Source: Pelodera strongyloides
Taxonomy: Eukaryota; Nematoda; Chromadorea; Rhabditida; Rhabditidae
DNA: 64,000 nt
Direction: 5' to 3'
NCBI GenBank assembly: GCA_036852015.1
Contig: JAANDG010000287.1
Coordinates: 62,001 to 126,000 of the forward strand
Part shown: piece after piece, positions 20,918 to 34,213 of the stretch
Layout: every line of letters starts with the position of its first letter
Position numbering within the stretch: the stretch's first letter is position 1
Notes under the pieces: generated by a model
What the model saw: only the letters and a program-made list of their open reading frames with translations
Told to the model about the DNA's origin: nothing
Database searches by the model: none
Program-made: the position numbers and the translations under genes

Positions 20918-22918
20918 TTATCTATCATCAACAAACAAAACATTTGGCTAAAGATATTCTTTTATGAAAAGTGAAAGATTACAATGAGACTAGATTACAG
21001 ATAGATTACAGACTGAAAATGAGATTCATACAATATAAATATAGTTATTTATAAATTTTTGGCTAACAACTACTATATTTGACGCGGCGAATCAAAAGTA
21101 GGGTCTGACCCTTTAGCAGAAAATCCATATTTTAGATAGTTTACTAATCTTATAAGTGCCATTACTTCAATACCAAATGTTGAAAAAAAGGAAAGAAACG
21201 CCACAAAAGAAAATATACAATGAGACCATTTTCTTGCTAGCCAAAAGTCATCGCCAAAATTCATTGAAACAGATTTTGATGGAAAAGATAATTGATAAAA
21301 AGATAATAAAGATAATAAAGGGAGAAAACGGAAAGTATAAAACGAGAAATACAACTTTGTGAATCAAACATCAGAAAGTAAAAATGGTCAGAAACATTTG
21401 TTACTGTTTTATATTCAATCATTTCAATTCCTACAAGTATGGCTAAAATTTTATAAAATCACAACACCCATATTCTTTCTAATTTCCTTTGTTAGCGCGA
21501 TAGCGCTAACATAGTTTGGGTTATAACTGTAGGGTTTCGTATAAAATTTTTGTTTAAATTTCGTCTAGGAACCTTCAGTAAATTTTCTTTGCTGTAAAAC
21601 CATGAAATCTGATTTTTTTAGTTGATTTTTATTTCTTCCTTGAACACTATGTTTTGCATTTTTAGATAAGTAACAGTTGAATACATCATTACAAAGAATA
21701 ATTTTAAAAGATCAACTTAAAACACTTTATTTGTTATCAACAGTAGTGTATAGAGCAAAATACTACCTATGTACAAAAATCGAATAATAACAATGGTGCA
21801 ACAAGAAGGATATGGGGTATTTTCGCGGTGTTATACGTAAGTACGTTCTCAACAAGACTTTTCGTTCTAGAACCTGCTTATCACACCGGTGCAAACCAAA
21901 AACGGCGGGAGTTCGAATCATTTGAGGTGAGGTTAAGTAACACTGTACAATTAAGTAAATGAATATAGATCAAACAATAAAAAAAAGCAAATGTTATCTG
22001 CTATAGTGTCGTATCAAAGCAGCAAATATAAGCCGAATCTGTAATATTCAAAACAAATTAAAAACAACAATTATCCACCTAAGCATTGGCGGTTTTGCTT
22101 GGCATTTTGTGATTTAACATCCTAGAAACATAGAATAAAATCGATAAACTATCTTATAAAGGACATACAAAGAAATTAATGGACCCGTTTCTAGCTATGC
22201 TGATTTTGTTTGCAATTCCCAACTTGATATATGTATATTAGTTATTAACCATGAGTTGATATATTAGTGTAAAATTTCTTCGTACACATGTACTACATAT
22301 AAGTACCGTATCCAAGTAAGGGACTAGAGTGACTACGGTATTCTCAGCGCTGAATAAAATGACTAGAAACAACGGACTACGAACTACGAACCGGGTCTTA
22401 CAAATAAATATAACAGATAACATGAGATCATCAAGTGTTCAAAAAAAAGGAAAACTCAACAAATAAACATTTGTGTAAACTGAAGCAATTTTGTACAAGC
22501 GTGCCATTTACTAATAAAAATTAAGAAGTGAAAAACATAAAACCAACGGAAATCATGAGCCAAACGAGGCAATGTCTTTTAATATAATAATAATAATATA
22601 GTACCACAAAACGGAAAGGAAACTGTAGGCAACGAAACTCTAGAGCCAAAAAAAGGCAAAATGGACAACAGTCGGAGAAGTCGTTTTTCATGGGCATGTC
22701 CCTTGCTTGGTCCATGGACTTCAGAATTTTTTCCAGTGGGCCCAACCTATTAATTAGATAGTGAAACCTCTGGAAGTCAAAATTATGTTGAGGGTATTCC
22801 TAAGCATTCGTTTACCGAACGATATTCCAATTGATCAATACGACTGAGTGAAACCGGAATTTTAGGTTAAATTAAGCGCTCCGCCTCCCGAGATATACTG
22901 TATCGCAATGAGCACCGC
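20918..22918. other. intergenic, no gene recognised
   Basis: AT-rich sequence between GNAT B and the nuclear receptor stop codon. Its right part probably includes the receptor's 3' untranslated region. No convincing exon or RNA gene. Confidence 0.5.
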
Positions 22919-25900
22919 TTAGAATTCTCTCCTGTAGCGGTGCTGGCGAAGTTCCTCCGTCCAATCAGGAAACTGGACCACGTGAAGGATATCCGAAAGT
23001 TCCACATTGTCCGATGCCAAGTAAGTGAGATTCTGAAATGTATCCACTATTATGTACTGAATATGAATACTGATTACTGTAGATTATCTACAGACCTCTG
23101 ACAAAATGAGTGTTGTAAGGTACGGGACCCGGTTATTCAGTAAGATCTCTAAGATTTCGAGATCTTCGTACTACCCAGCATGAAAATCAGAAATATAGTA
23201 TGCCAATTTTCATGATTCTACTCCCATATAATGAGGAAACTTCGAATAGACCGCATCTTCGATTTTTATGATTTTGTGTATCTCAAACAGATCTCTAACA
23301 AGGCTAAAATAATCGAAAACAACTATAAGCGTCTCTAATAAGTTTTTTTGCCGTATTGAACATAGAACTCACAGAACAATCATAAACCTGTGTAAGTTAA
23401 TCAGCCTACCGTAATACTCGACAACAGTGCAGTGATATTCGCCATTCGATTCGCTGCGGCAAACTCGTTGCGGTGCCGCGAACAAACGGCGTGCAGCAGT
23501 TCCGTGTAGTGTCCACGAGCCTGTTCAAGATGATGAACACCCTCTGGTGTCAGGTTTGGAACGTCTGGAACGAGGTGAAAACATGATTCATTCTTTTTTT
23601 TTTTACAAAATATTAGATATTTGCAAATGCTTTATTCTTCACTAAATAAGCATGAAATAAGTGACATTCATAGTGATGAATCATGATTAATGCCCAACAA
23701 CAACAATTACGTTATACTCTCCTTATTGGCAGTTGCTTGATGAGAAGCGTTCAAAATGGGGCCTGAGGCTCCACATCCGCACTGGCGGATCCCTTCCTTG
23801 CGCGGCACAAAATGGGGCCTGACGCTCCGCATCCGCACTGGCGGATCCCTTCCTTGCGCGGCACAAAATGGGGCCTGACGCTCCGCATCCGCACTGGCGG
23901 ATCCCTTCCTTGCGCGGCAACTACGCGAAAGGTTTGCGTTGTAATTTACTTACTGTCTGCGAATATCACGAACAGTCCTCCGAGGATCACTTCGTCTTCG
24001 TCAAGCTGTAGTTCTTCAAGTGGCTCTTTTAGCAGAACCAGCGACTTTTCGGAAACCCCTCTGAAATAAGAGTAACATGTTGATCTAAGTTCCTATCCAT
24101 TCAGTAAATTTTGCGGCGAGTTCAGGCTTTGCGAATGATTTAGAATCTAGTTGGCGCCCATGCGGCGCACAATTGAAATGGGCGCGACTGGTGTGCCAAG
24201 AGGCCACCTACCGAAAAAGACTAGGTATAATTGTTAAATATTTAAATGATTCAAGCTACCGTATACTTACTTAATATCAGGGAAGGCCTGCTGGGATGCG
24301 TCGGCTGGGAAGTAGGTACCATTTGCATAACACACCTGAAATAACAGAGATAGACTACATAGTACAAACAACGAAATAATTGGACCACAAAGCACACACA
24401 TATTCTAATATATTCTAATGGAGTTTGCAAGTATGCCGAAAAAGTTGTCTTGGAAAAATGAGTCTTGGAACGATTTTATAATTTCTCATGTTATATATTC
24501 ATTCTTAGTTCCAAAGTACGGTACCTCGTGTACATACATACTTGCAAGGAATTGTTGCATACTTGCAAACCCCATAAAACTAGACACGCCGTGCGACTAG
24601 CCAAAAACTAAAGCAAAAAAATGTAAAGCAGGGTTGAAAGGAACAGACAGGCTCCCGGAAAATCAATCTGTGTATCCAAAATAGTCTCCTTAATTTATGG
24701 AATTGGAAAAATAGGCTCTGGTGAAAATATAATTTTCGGGAAGCCTAAGTTAGATTTTGGGTTTTGGTGAGTTGGTAGCAAACTTGCACAAGGTTGTTAG
24801 CTTTCTGTTAGCAATAAGCAATCGGGTTAAGCTTCTACTTTCAGCATTCTACAGAAAGAAATCACTCCGCAGTTTGAATATTATATCCAGGTAAATATAT
24901 TTCCCGAAAAATAAACCGCGGAACAACCTGCTCTAAATCTAGGAAAGCGTAATTGAAAACCTACACATCTGCTCAAGTTGTCGTGGTCCTAAAGTAAATA
25001 ATAAAAAGTTTTCTTTATTAGAACAAAAAAAAGAAGTTAACTATTCTATACTTCTATTTCTAACAATAAATGTAATTTCAAATAAACATACGTATAGCTA
25101 TGACAAATGAGCTACACCTGATATTGCTACAGTAAAAACAAAGACGAACTAAAATAAAATGTTTAATAAATAATAAATAAATAAATACAGTACCCCGTTG
25201 CAGTTGGCCTTCACTGCCCAGTTAGCTGTCAACCACCAATAATACGCGCCAAAACGCGACTTCGCTACCCGCATCTAAAAATAACAGTTTGAAAATAATA
25301 ATAAAAAACAAGCTGATTCGGAGTAAAATTACAATAAGCAAAAATAAAAATGTGGTACAGTACCCAAAAGAAGGCACGGAAATAATGTCACTCACCCTAT
25401 CCTCTTCATTCATAACACAAAAGTGTGGCAGTGCAATCAGAATATCAGCGTATAAGACGAAAACACGACGGAAGTCCAGAAAGACGTCGTTTAGTGAAGC
25501 GACACGCACACCGGACGTGTCAATCTAGAGTTGACGAGAATTAGAGAAAGAGGTCGCATTACGTTGCTTTTTTGAATTTTATGTAAGCGTAACGAACTGA
25601 TTGATTAGTGAAACGATGAACTGATTGTGCTCGGCAGTTGTAATAAGAAAGCGAAGCGCACTCAACTCAGCGTTGTCGAACACCAGTCAAGGCAGAAAGA
25701 TAAATCTAATCATATACTAATATGAAATTTATCTACCTTACTCCTCGTGCAGATCAAGTGTGGGTGATAGAAGGCAGTGTCAAATGGATATCGGACATTT
25801 TGTCGTTCCGGATGGTCAGTCGGGGCATCAGTTCGGGCGAATATTTGACGGATCAGACAGAGGGTTTGGTGGATGGACTGAATGAAATTATATAGAAGAT

Positions 25901-28900
25901 ATTAAAACACAATGATCTACCATCTAACTACTACTATGACAAAACTATAATCACATTATTATGACAAATAACCGACAACTTATTATAACGACGAAATAAC
26001 GATGCACCGTTTCCGCGGATTCGGTTGTTATTGGCTTTTTTTTTTGGCTTACTGTGGTGCTTGGCCTTATTGTTAGGCCACTTTTTACCTCGGTGAATTG
26101 CTCGGTGAAATCAGTTTTTTTTGTTTGATTTCTTTGAACACTATGTTCCGCTTATTATTCAGATAATAAAACACAACGTATACAAGGGGACAAAAGGTTG
26201 ACCGCGTGCCTTTAAATTTAAAACAAAGCAATACACTCCCACGATAAAGTAATAAAATAGAAACCTGTTCCTTGGCCGATCCGTAATCCCCTAAAGTCGG
26301 AAGTCCATGCTGATTCTGATGGGATCCGTTGGATTCGGTTGATTTCGGACCGTGTTCGAAGGAAGAAGTGCCATGACTCCAGTCCGATAAATAACCACCA
26401 TCGACACCTAAATAGACATCTTTGTTTTTAAAACAATCAATATGATCAGTGCGACAGCAATAAAGAGTAAGTAATAGCCTAGATAGTTGAAAATAGAGGG
26501 AACCTGGGCAGTAAACGTTTAAATCCGGTAGCCACTTGATAGAAGTACGCATTATGCGTAGATTACGCATATAATATAAGTCTATATGGTACAGTTGTTT
26601 ATACAAGGAAGACGCTCATTTATGCACTACAATTCAATTCGTGTGTTCACGCATATATTTTATATTTCTTAATATTCTAAATTCCGAGTATCTGACCTGA
26701 CGACGACTGCTCCTCAGTCTGAATACAAGTGTCCACCATTTCCGCCATGGTGGCAGAGTCTGACGGAGATATGGAACCTTCCTCACGCTAAAACTAGAAT
26801 GATCAATTATAATATATCCAAAATCACCTCTTATACATTGAACACTCACGACTCCGAAAAATAAAAGTTAAAGCCTTACAAAATTTTTCGCAAAAGCAAA
26901 CGCCCCGAGAGGAATCGAACCTCTGACTGGTTACGTCCCAGATGACTCCCAGATGACGAGCAATAACCACTGCACCACGCAGTGAAAGAAACGCGGAGGA
27001 ACCCCAATATGTGTAGCATAGGATAACCCAGTGATCAGCTATTTCTTATTTGTTCACCTTGATCTCCCGCTCCCGTTCTTGTATCAATTTCTGTTGTTTC
27101 TGTAGTTCTTGCTCCTTTGCTAGGTCCGCCTCACTCTGTACCGCCCGGGGATTCATTCCCACACGGAGACATGTCTCCAAACGACACGCACGACAAGTAT
27201 TACGGTGTTCTGAATCGAATTTGTTTGCCAATTGTAATGATTTTTTTTGTAAAGTGAAATTACGTGAGACCAAACCATATTCTAATCTTGCAATTATATA
27301 AGGAAGATGTGAAATAATATGTGAAAAATGCTAAAAGTTTGTGGAAGAGCATTTGAAAAGGCGATGGGTATACGAATTCAAAGTAAATCAATTTCTTCGA
27401 AATAGACTGTAATACCCATTTCCTTGTGGTACCGTTCTTCTATTTCACACTATCTTCCAAATGCTACCGTACGTTAACTACAGTTACCGTATTGTTACTC
27501 GCGGAGCTACAGTACACCTACATGTGTTACCGTACCTTTAGAAACTGGACATCGACCCCCAAATCTGCACACATACGACCGACTCTTCCAAATACTTCGA
27601 CGGAAGAATCCTTTGCAACTAAAATACATTAAATTCAATTCTATGTATTTAGAGATTTAAAGTGCTAAAAGAGCGTACCAAAAAATAATCCCACGCAGAT
27701 CATATAATACTTGGAAACTATTCACTACTGGGTTTCGCTCACGATCAGCGTTGAGGTTTCTAAGAATGTACAAGGTGTTTGAATGAGATAAACATCGATT
27801 GATCTTCACAAATTGTGCATTTTTTTCGATTGGGATGAGAGCGGAGTTAAAGCGAAATGCTAGCCCTTTTGGAAAATTTGCATATGATAAGCAAATCCTA
27901 GGTATCCTATGCTAATTTTGTACGATTTCCGTGGACGATCGTACAAAATTAGCATAGGATTTGCTTATCATATGCAAATTTTCCAAAGGGGCTAGCATTT
28001 CGCATTAAAGTAAAATAATCAAAGTTTTTCGTGCTTACCCATTACACGCGTTGACGCCATAATGTCGTCCGAGAGCCTGAAAGTTACGTAAGTTCAACAA
28101 AATGCTTTAAATTTTCATCAAAATAAACATTTTTCAATGATTTTTTTTTTAATTTTCTGACTGTATTCATATTAATCATATTGAAAACAAAAAAAGTAAT
28201 GACTTAGGGTGTCTTTTGATTATATGTTATTCATGTAATCAATAAACCTTTATTATGAAGTAATGACCAACCGTATCTCCACAAACGGCGCAGAACAATT
28301 TTTGTTTTATTTTTCCCATTCCGGGAGTAGATGGTGGTTGGGACTGAAAACAAAGAAATTTATGATGGACAAAAAAACTATTCTGAAAAAAGCTTCAACC
28401 AAAATTTATTCAGTCATGGATTTCGTACTTTTTTTTAGCGAATCTAAGCTACTTCGGATAGTATAGTAAAGTCTTTACAAAAACAAACGGCACACTGGTA
28501 ACAACTAATCAAAAACGTACAGGCAAAGCCGGCGGCGAGTTCTGCTGCATGACTGGTGTGGATCTTTGCTGCTGAAACTGCTGCTGCTGTTGTTGTTGTT
28601 GTTGTTGTTGTTGTATTTGATGCTGCCGTTGCATTTCCTGATGTTGTAATTGTTGCTGGTGATGCAATTGCTGCTGATGCACCATATGCTGCATTGAGGT
28701 CATACTGGGAGGCTGAAATTTACTCATTATCAAGGGTGAACAGTTAAAATTAGCCATTTTGTTTACATTCTGCAGATGTAAGATCCATTTAGCCGGTGTC
28801 AATTTCATGTGTGCAACGAATAATTACTTCTGTTGCAGTAAAAAGAAGCAGCAACAGTTTTTGCTTCGGTAGCATCAAAGATTTTAAACTTACATGGTGC

Positions 28901-30538
28901 AGCATCGGATGATGTGGTACATGATACGGTGTATGTGGTCCCGGCAGCGATTGAAGCGGAAATGTTGAACTTTGCGGAGTGTGCGACATTTCTGGATGCT
29001 GCGACGGAGCCGCTCCAGCACCGCTCATCGATGGCGCCATGGAAGGCGTGACCGCTGTGAAGGCGCTGGTTGTTGCGGAAGTTGCTGCGGCAGATGTTGC
29101 ATCCATCTGGAACGAAGATTCATTTTCATACACATGAAGTCATAAAGAAAATAACATCTTACATTTATTTATAATATATGCATAATTTTTATGCAGAAAA
29201 TTACATACCGTAATTATCTAGTTACACATTGGACGTGAGCTAGGGTCTAGAATACTAAGAATTGCTCTAATGGTAAGTATTAAATAACACCTAATCATCG
29301 AAGTGAAACTATGCAAACGATTGTACGTTAAAAGCCATCATAAATTTTACCGTATTAACAATTTTCCATAAATTATCAATAAAATAGGGGGAATATTACT
29401 TACTGGCTACGGTAATATTTGAAACATTTCACTAAAAAAGTGAGTACACCAATAAATGAAGTGTAGTATAGGCAAGATACGCAAATGAGACTTGGTTCAG
29501 ATAATCCGTTTAAAGTAACGGGAAATGGCTAATTTGTAAGTTCAAGAGATCAACGCCATGGTTACTACTGTATCACCTCTTTCTACATTCTAATTAGAAG
29601 CAATTTCCGAAAGATTTACCGGTTCCTCTAAAAAAAGTTACTCTTGTTAATAAAATAAATGAAAGGAAAAAACTGCTCAAACCACCAATCTATAAGTTCA
29701 TTTTCAAAAACACTTTTCAAAATGTTTAAGCTGTACACAAATGGAAAAAGCGACATGTAGCGCGTATTTTAAGCAGAATACCTTATTTAAATTCTTAATA
29801 GTAGACGTATAACATCTATAAAGTGGTAATAACGTGTAGAATTAAAAGAGCCTGGTCTAGTACAAATGGCTCCAATGGACGAAGAAAACCACGTGGTTAG
29901 GGCAATTTTTTGTGGAAAGGGGGGTGACAGATATGCGAAACCAATGCGATCAAAAGAGAGAACCAACTAGACTGAACTTGCTAGAAATGCAGACTAGAGA
30001 AGGCTAGATAACGTGTAATCAGAAGAGAGGGGAGAGTGGTTCTAGCCTGTAGTTTAAATTGTAGTCTATTTTTTCTAATCACTAACTATAAGTCGTGTCT
30101 GTAGACGTTAGTTTAATGGAACAACAAAGTAGTTCTAATGGTAACTGATAGTAACTGATAGTTCTAATGGCGTTAAGCGGGTGCGGACAGCTCTAAACGG
30201 TGCGCCGCGAGGGTTTGGCGGGTGCGCGGCGAAGAAAAAGCGGTGCCCCTCTCTTCTGCGAATTCACTGCGCCAGGCTTTCGCCTCGCACCGCCCAAGTT
30301 TTTCAGTGGAGCTACGCGGTCTCGTGCGGATAAAAGCTTGGCCATTATACTTATACATATTAAACTCTACCGCGTTCTATTATATGATAATTATGGTATT
30401 AGTTATTTATCATAATAAAAGCAAACTTACATGTATCGTGGGCTTGATGTGCGTGAGCGGGATTTCATGCTTCGGATACTTGATGGCGATATCGCCAAAA
30501 GTGTGCGCGCGGTCCCGAAACGCGACCTCGAAATCCAT
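22919..30538 (-). CDS. nuclear hormone receptor with Gln-rich N terminus
   Basis: Ligand-regulated-type nuclear transcription factor of 627 aa. Sixteen exons join in phase: 30431-30538, 28894-29106, 28521-28712, 28272-28343, 28039-28076, 27536-27618, 27058-27209, 26697-26787, 26265-26407, 25737-25877, 25396-25524, 25194-25274, 24271-24335, 23954-24060, 23410-23564, 22919-23032. Residues 108-171 are Gln-rich with a run of 12 Gln. The DNA-binding domain (about 189-255) has both C4 zinc fingers: [39 protein letters not shown] and [20 protein letters not shown]. The P box is CNGCKG, as in nematode supplementary receptors. A hinge of about 110 residues is followed by a ligand-binding-like region (about 365-627; [18 protein letters not shown]). 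Exon 2 begins exactly with ATG after the acceptor, and an in-frame ATG lies just 5' of exon 3 (MANFNCSPL), so shorter starts are possible. Exon 4 uses a weak donor, GTTGGT. Orthologue not assigned. Confidence 0.9.
23753..23919 (+). repeat. three tandem copies of a 56-bp unit
   Basis: Units begin AAAATGGGGCCTGACGCTCC at 23753, 23809 and 23865 and end near CTTGCGCGGCAC. The array is in intron 14 of the receptor gene and unusually GC-rich for an intron. Confidence 0.9.
24419..24574. mobile_element. MITE with the 7.4-kb element's terminal repeats
   Basis: The ends TGGAGTTTGCAAG and CTTGCAAACCCCA are flanked by TAA on both sides. It lies in intron 12 of the receptor gene. Its interior differs from the 39504 copy. 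Confidence 0.8.
26901..26985 (-). other. tRNA-like sequence (degenerate, intronic)
   Basis: On the minus strand TGGTGCAGTGGTTA (A box) and GAGGTTCGATTCCTC (B box and T-arm) are intact. The acceptor arms mismatch and the middle carries a direct duplication of GTCATCTGGGA. It is a tRNA pseudogene or tRNA-derived repeat in sense in intron 7 of the receptor gene. Confidence 0.6.
27851..28004. mobile_element. TTAA-flanked palindromic MITE (AGCGAAATGCTAGCC family)
   Basis: TTAA-AGCGAAATGCTAGCC at the left and GGCTAGCATTTCGCA-TTAA at the right. The arms are almost fully complementary around a short centre. It lies in intron 5 of the receptor gene. Relatives at 41645 and 61401. Confidence 0.85.
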
Positions 30539-30746
30539 TTTTTGAAGAATACTGTAGATCTAGCAGAATATAATCAGTATTTTCTCGTGTGCGGTTTTTT
30601 GCTGAGAGCCTGCCCTGAAAGCTTATAATGATACAAATAAATAATGATTTTAAATAAAATATATAACTAACACAAAACAAATACATTGAGCAAATAGACG
30701 GATGACATTCAGAAGGAATAGTGTTCCAGCCTACGTAGCCAGACTT

Positions 30747-31378
30747 TATACGAAAAGATGTAGTTATGCAACTACAAACTACAATTTGTAGCAAAAGATA
30801 CAATCGTATAATGTACAACACATTAAGTTAATAAAAGGCAAGTAATCCGCATGATATACTACATTAAATCGAGGAAATACTTAGAACATATAATTAACAG
30901 TGTAGTTATGAGAATACACATAAAAGCAGTTTAAACATGTAGTTTAGAAAAATACAGATGATGTTTGTTGCAAAGTAGACATACTTTTGCAGACAAGAGC
31001 AAGTCACCATTTACTTAAATAGAAAAAATGTTTCGTCAAGAAAACTATTTAGGGTATAACTATATACGAAAAGATGTAGTTATGCAACTACAAACTACAA
31101 TTTGTAGCAAAAGATACAATCGTATAATGTACAACACATTAAGTTAATAAAAGGCAAGTAATCCGCATGATATACTACATTAAATCGAGGAAATACTTAG
31201 AACATATAATTAACAGTGTAGTTATGAGAATACACATAAAAGCAGTTTAAACATGTAGTTTAGAAAAATACATATGATGTTTGTTGCAAAGTAGACATAC
31301 TTTTGCAGACAAGAGCAAGTCACCATTTACTTAAATAGAAAAAATGTTTCGTCAAGAAAACTATTTAGGGTATAACTA
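30747..31378. repeat. tandem duplication, 2 x 316 bp
   Basis: 30747-31062 and 31063-31378 are nearly identical; the only difference I noticed is CAGATGATG versus CATATGATG. The near-identity suggests a recent event or an assembly artefact. It lies just upstream of the receptor gene's first exon. Confidence 0.9.
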
Positions 31379-32396
31379 CGTGCATAAAGGAAGAATATTA
31401 ATCGGGGTACGAACATCATTTTTGTATACACACAGAATAGCATTTAGCTGCGCTAACAAGCTGAAAGTGAAACATAGATTGTGCTTATGTTGATTATGCT
31501 ACTGCAAAAAAGGTGCGCCGGGGGGCGGTTGCACGACTTGTAAGTCCTGATACACATACCCGCGACGAGCACGCCAACCTGCGAAACATGGGATAATTTT
31601 GTTCGCGCAACTATGGCGTGCTACTCGCACATTATCGGCCCACAAATTTTCCATCGTTACTGCCTTTCCCAAGAAATGGGGGCGAAGATTAAACAATGAC
31701 TCAAGAAGATCATTTATCAAAGTATAAAATTCAAGGGATATAGACCTACTACATAACTGCATACTAGGTATGAGGCAGTGTAACCGGAAATTGATTCCTT
31801 ATAAGCTACCATTTACGTCCAAAGGTGACAATTTAACAAATGATCAGCTCAAAATCCCAAGAAATCCCTGGGGTCTCAGGTCTGAGAAACACGTAAACGT
31901 ACGCACTCATACTTTTTTTCAGGACACAGACAGACATTTACAAAATGTTCAGCAAAAAAGTTCAGATTAACTTAGTAGAAGAACGTCGTGTTTCAGCGAT
32001 GTGATAATTAGCTGCAGCAAAGGGGGAACAAACGGTAGATGACGATTACAATAAAGTCAGCTTACTCAACGCAATTAAAATACAATGAGCCAGGAGCTAC
32101 TATACTATACAGTGTAGAGTATATGTATGTTGCATTAGTATGTTTCAATCAAAAGTCAAAACTGCTCCGTGCAGTAGAAGTGTAGAAGGTACACAAGTTT
32201 GATAACGAGCCTGAATAACTGACAACGTTTTAATTTAGATAATTCACAAAGAGCTAATTTAGATAATTATCATATAAAAAATGGCAGAGTACATAAAACA
32301 CTGTGCAATGATGTTACATATTAAAATATCTAATTAGCAGAAATAATACAGTATGACTGCGAAATTTACACAAAAGATTTTCAAGAGGCATGCCAC
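31379..32396. other. no gene recognised
   Basis: One GC-rich patch (31510-31600) and an 87-codon minus-strand frame without recognisable features. Nothing else is supportable. Confidence 0.45.
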
Positions 32397-32515
32397 GTGG
32401 TTTTGAACCTATGCTGGACAACTGCATCCGGTGCAGCATGCATCTGTACCCTCGTGCATGTCACACAATACATGGGACTGCAGTTATCCAGCTTATGTTT
32501 CAAAAACCACGTGCA
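32397..32515. repeat. short palindromic element
   Basis: Left CCACGTGGTTTTGAACC...GCTGGACAACTGCA pairs with right TGCAGTTATCCAGC...GTTTCAAAAACCACGTG. Confidence 0.65.
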
Positions 32516-32987
32516 ACCGCTTTAAAAAAAATACATCCGCCCTTCGGTAATCGATAAAAACGTTGGAATGAAAAATTTCAACATCAAAATTGCTAGGCTA
32601 GGCACGTGTGTGTTTCGCTCTGAGTTGTGTACACAAACATAACACAATGAATGGCTGTATTGTCACATAAAATAGACATAGACGTTATAAGAAAGAAGGA
32701 GGAGGAGGGATTTCATTAGTATAATACTTTGTTAGAACATAGTGTTTTTCAGCCGACCCACGAAAAATACTCAACTATGAAATGATGGGGGTATTCAACA
32801 GTTAGATCTCCGTGAAAGTGGATCGTTGCTTTTTCCATCTTCATTTTATGAAGGTAATGCTTGTGAATAACTGAATAATCGACCGAGTTAGGCTAATTAA
32901 AATTATGAAACAACAACAAAATAGCTTCACCGAGGGCTGGTAATGTATTTAAGAAAACTACAGAAACACAATTTTTTAAATCAGTGG

Positions 32988-33353
32988 CCAGCAACGGCAC
33001 CTGATTTGCAATTTGCAGATTGCTTCTTATAATGCATATTTAATCTTACTTCAGACAGAAAAAAGCCAGCCTTACTTTTTTGGGTCTAATGTGCGTACTG
33101 CCATATTTAAAAAAAACGAATTAAAACACAATAGTTTTAAAATTTACTTAGTCTGGTTATTCCAGCAACGGCACCTGATTTGCAATTTGCAGATTGCTTC
33201 TTATAATGCATATTTAATCTTACTTCAGACAGAAAAAAGCCAGCCTTACTTTTTTGGGTCTAATGTGCATACTCCGCAATTTATTAAAAAAAAACGAGGA
33301 ATTAATAAGCAAAAAAAATAGTACTTAAAATTTACTTAGTCTGGTTATTCCAA
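32988..33353. repeat. tandem duplication, about 174-bp unit
   Basis: CCAGCAACGGCACCTGATTT begins at 32988 and again at 33162. Both copies run to ACTTAGTCTGGTTATTCC with small differences. Confidence 0.85.
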
Positions 33354-33846
33354 ATGGATGTTAGATTAAAGTTAAAATCAAGAAATTAAAGTACCTAGAT
33401 CACCTACTACAAGAAGCTCACGGCACAGCTTCCCTACAAACTACACGAATAGCAAAAAATCAAAATTCAAAGTAACGGAAATGCGAATGAAAGTGCAAAG
33501 TCTAATGTTAAAGTCTAGTTTCCGCGACTGAGGTCCTGTGCTCTCGCTGTGCGTTTCTCTCAAAGGTCCTGTGCTATCTCGTCTAGGACCTAATAAGGCA
33601 TCCCAGACATACATATATACATACACAACACTGGGCCCACGCGAGACAGCAAGAGCAATGAAACACTCATATCATAGTCTCAGAAAACCAAGGAGGGATA
33701 ACTCTAAGTCTAATATATCATGAGATTCATGATACAAATTTAATTAGGCTAATTGGTTTTAGCAATTAATGTGCGTGATGAGCTTTTTTAGAGTATTTTT
33801 TTACAAGCATAAACGTGCTAATAGGCAGGCAACGCGAAATTATTAA

Positions 33847-34026
33847 AGAGGTATGGCATACGATATCGTTTGAAGCATGCTGGGAAAGAGCATTTTCGTG
33901 TAATACATGCAAACTTCTCTTTTTAGCCCAGCAGGGCACAAAATGGAACATAATTTGCATATAATACATGCAAATGCAATTGTCCAGCACGTTTATGTGT
34001 TTGAAACACCGGGTGCCATACAGCTC
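33847..34026. repeat. degenerate palindromic element
   Basis: TTAA-AGAGGTATGGCATACG at the left faces GTGCCATACAGCTCT at the right, with GTTTGAAG/GTTTGAAA blocks inside. The right TTAA is lost. Confidence 0.4.
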
Positions 34027-34213
34027 TACGATAACAACCCAGTAGCAGTAGGTGTTAGGGAAGACACATTATTTTATTATCATCAAAGACATAAAACACT
34101 AGTAAAGAACCTGCCAAAGTCACAAACAAAAAAAGACAGCATTAATGCTATTAATACTCAAATATGTGCGGGTAGGTGTGTGAGTGTGGTTAAAAATGGG
34201 TAATGTATTCTGT

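Noticed and set aside
28556..28747. Plus-strand Val/Ala-rich frame
   Set aside because: Antisense of the poly-Gln exon of the nuclear receptor.
31499..31762. 87-codon minus-strand frame upstream of the receptor gene
   Set aside because: Considered as a 5' exon, but it lacks a usable donor in phase with exon 30431-30538 and resembles no domain.
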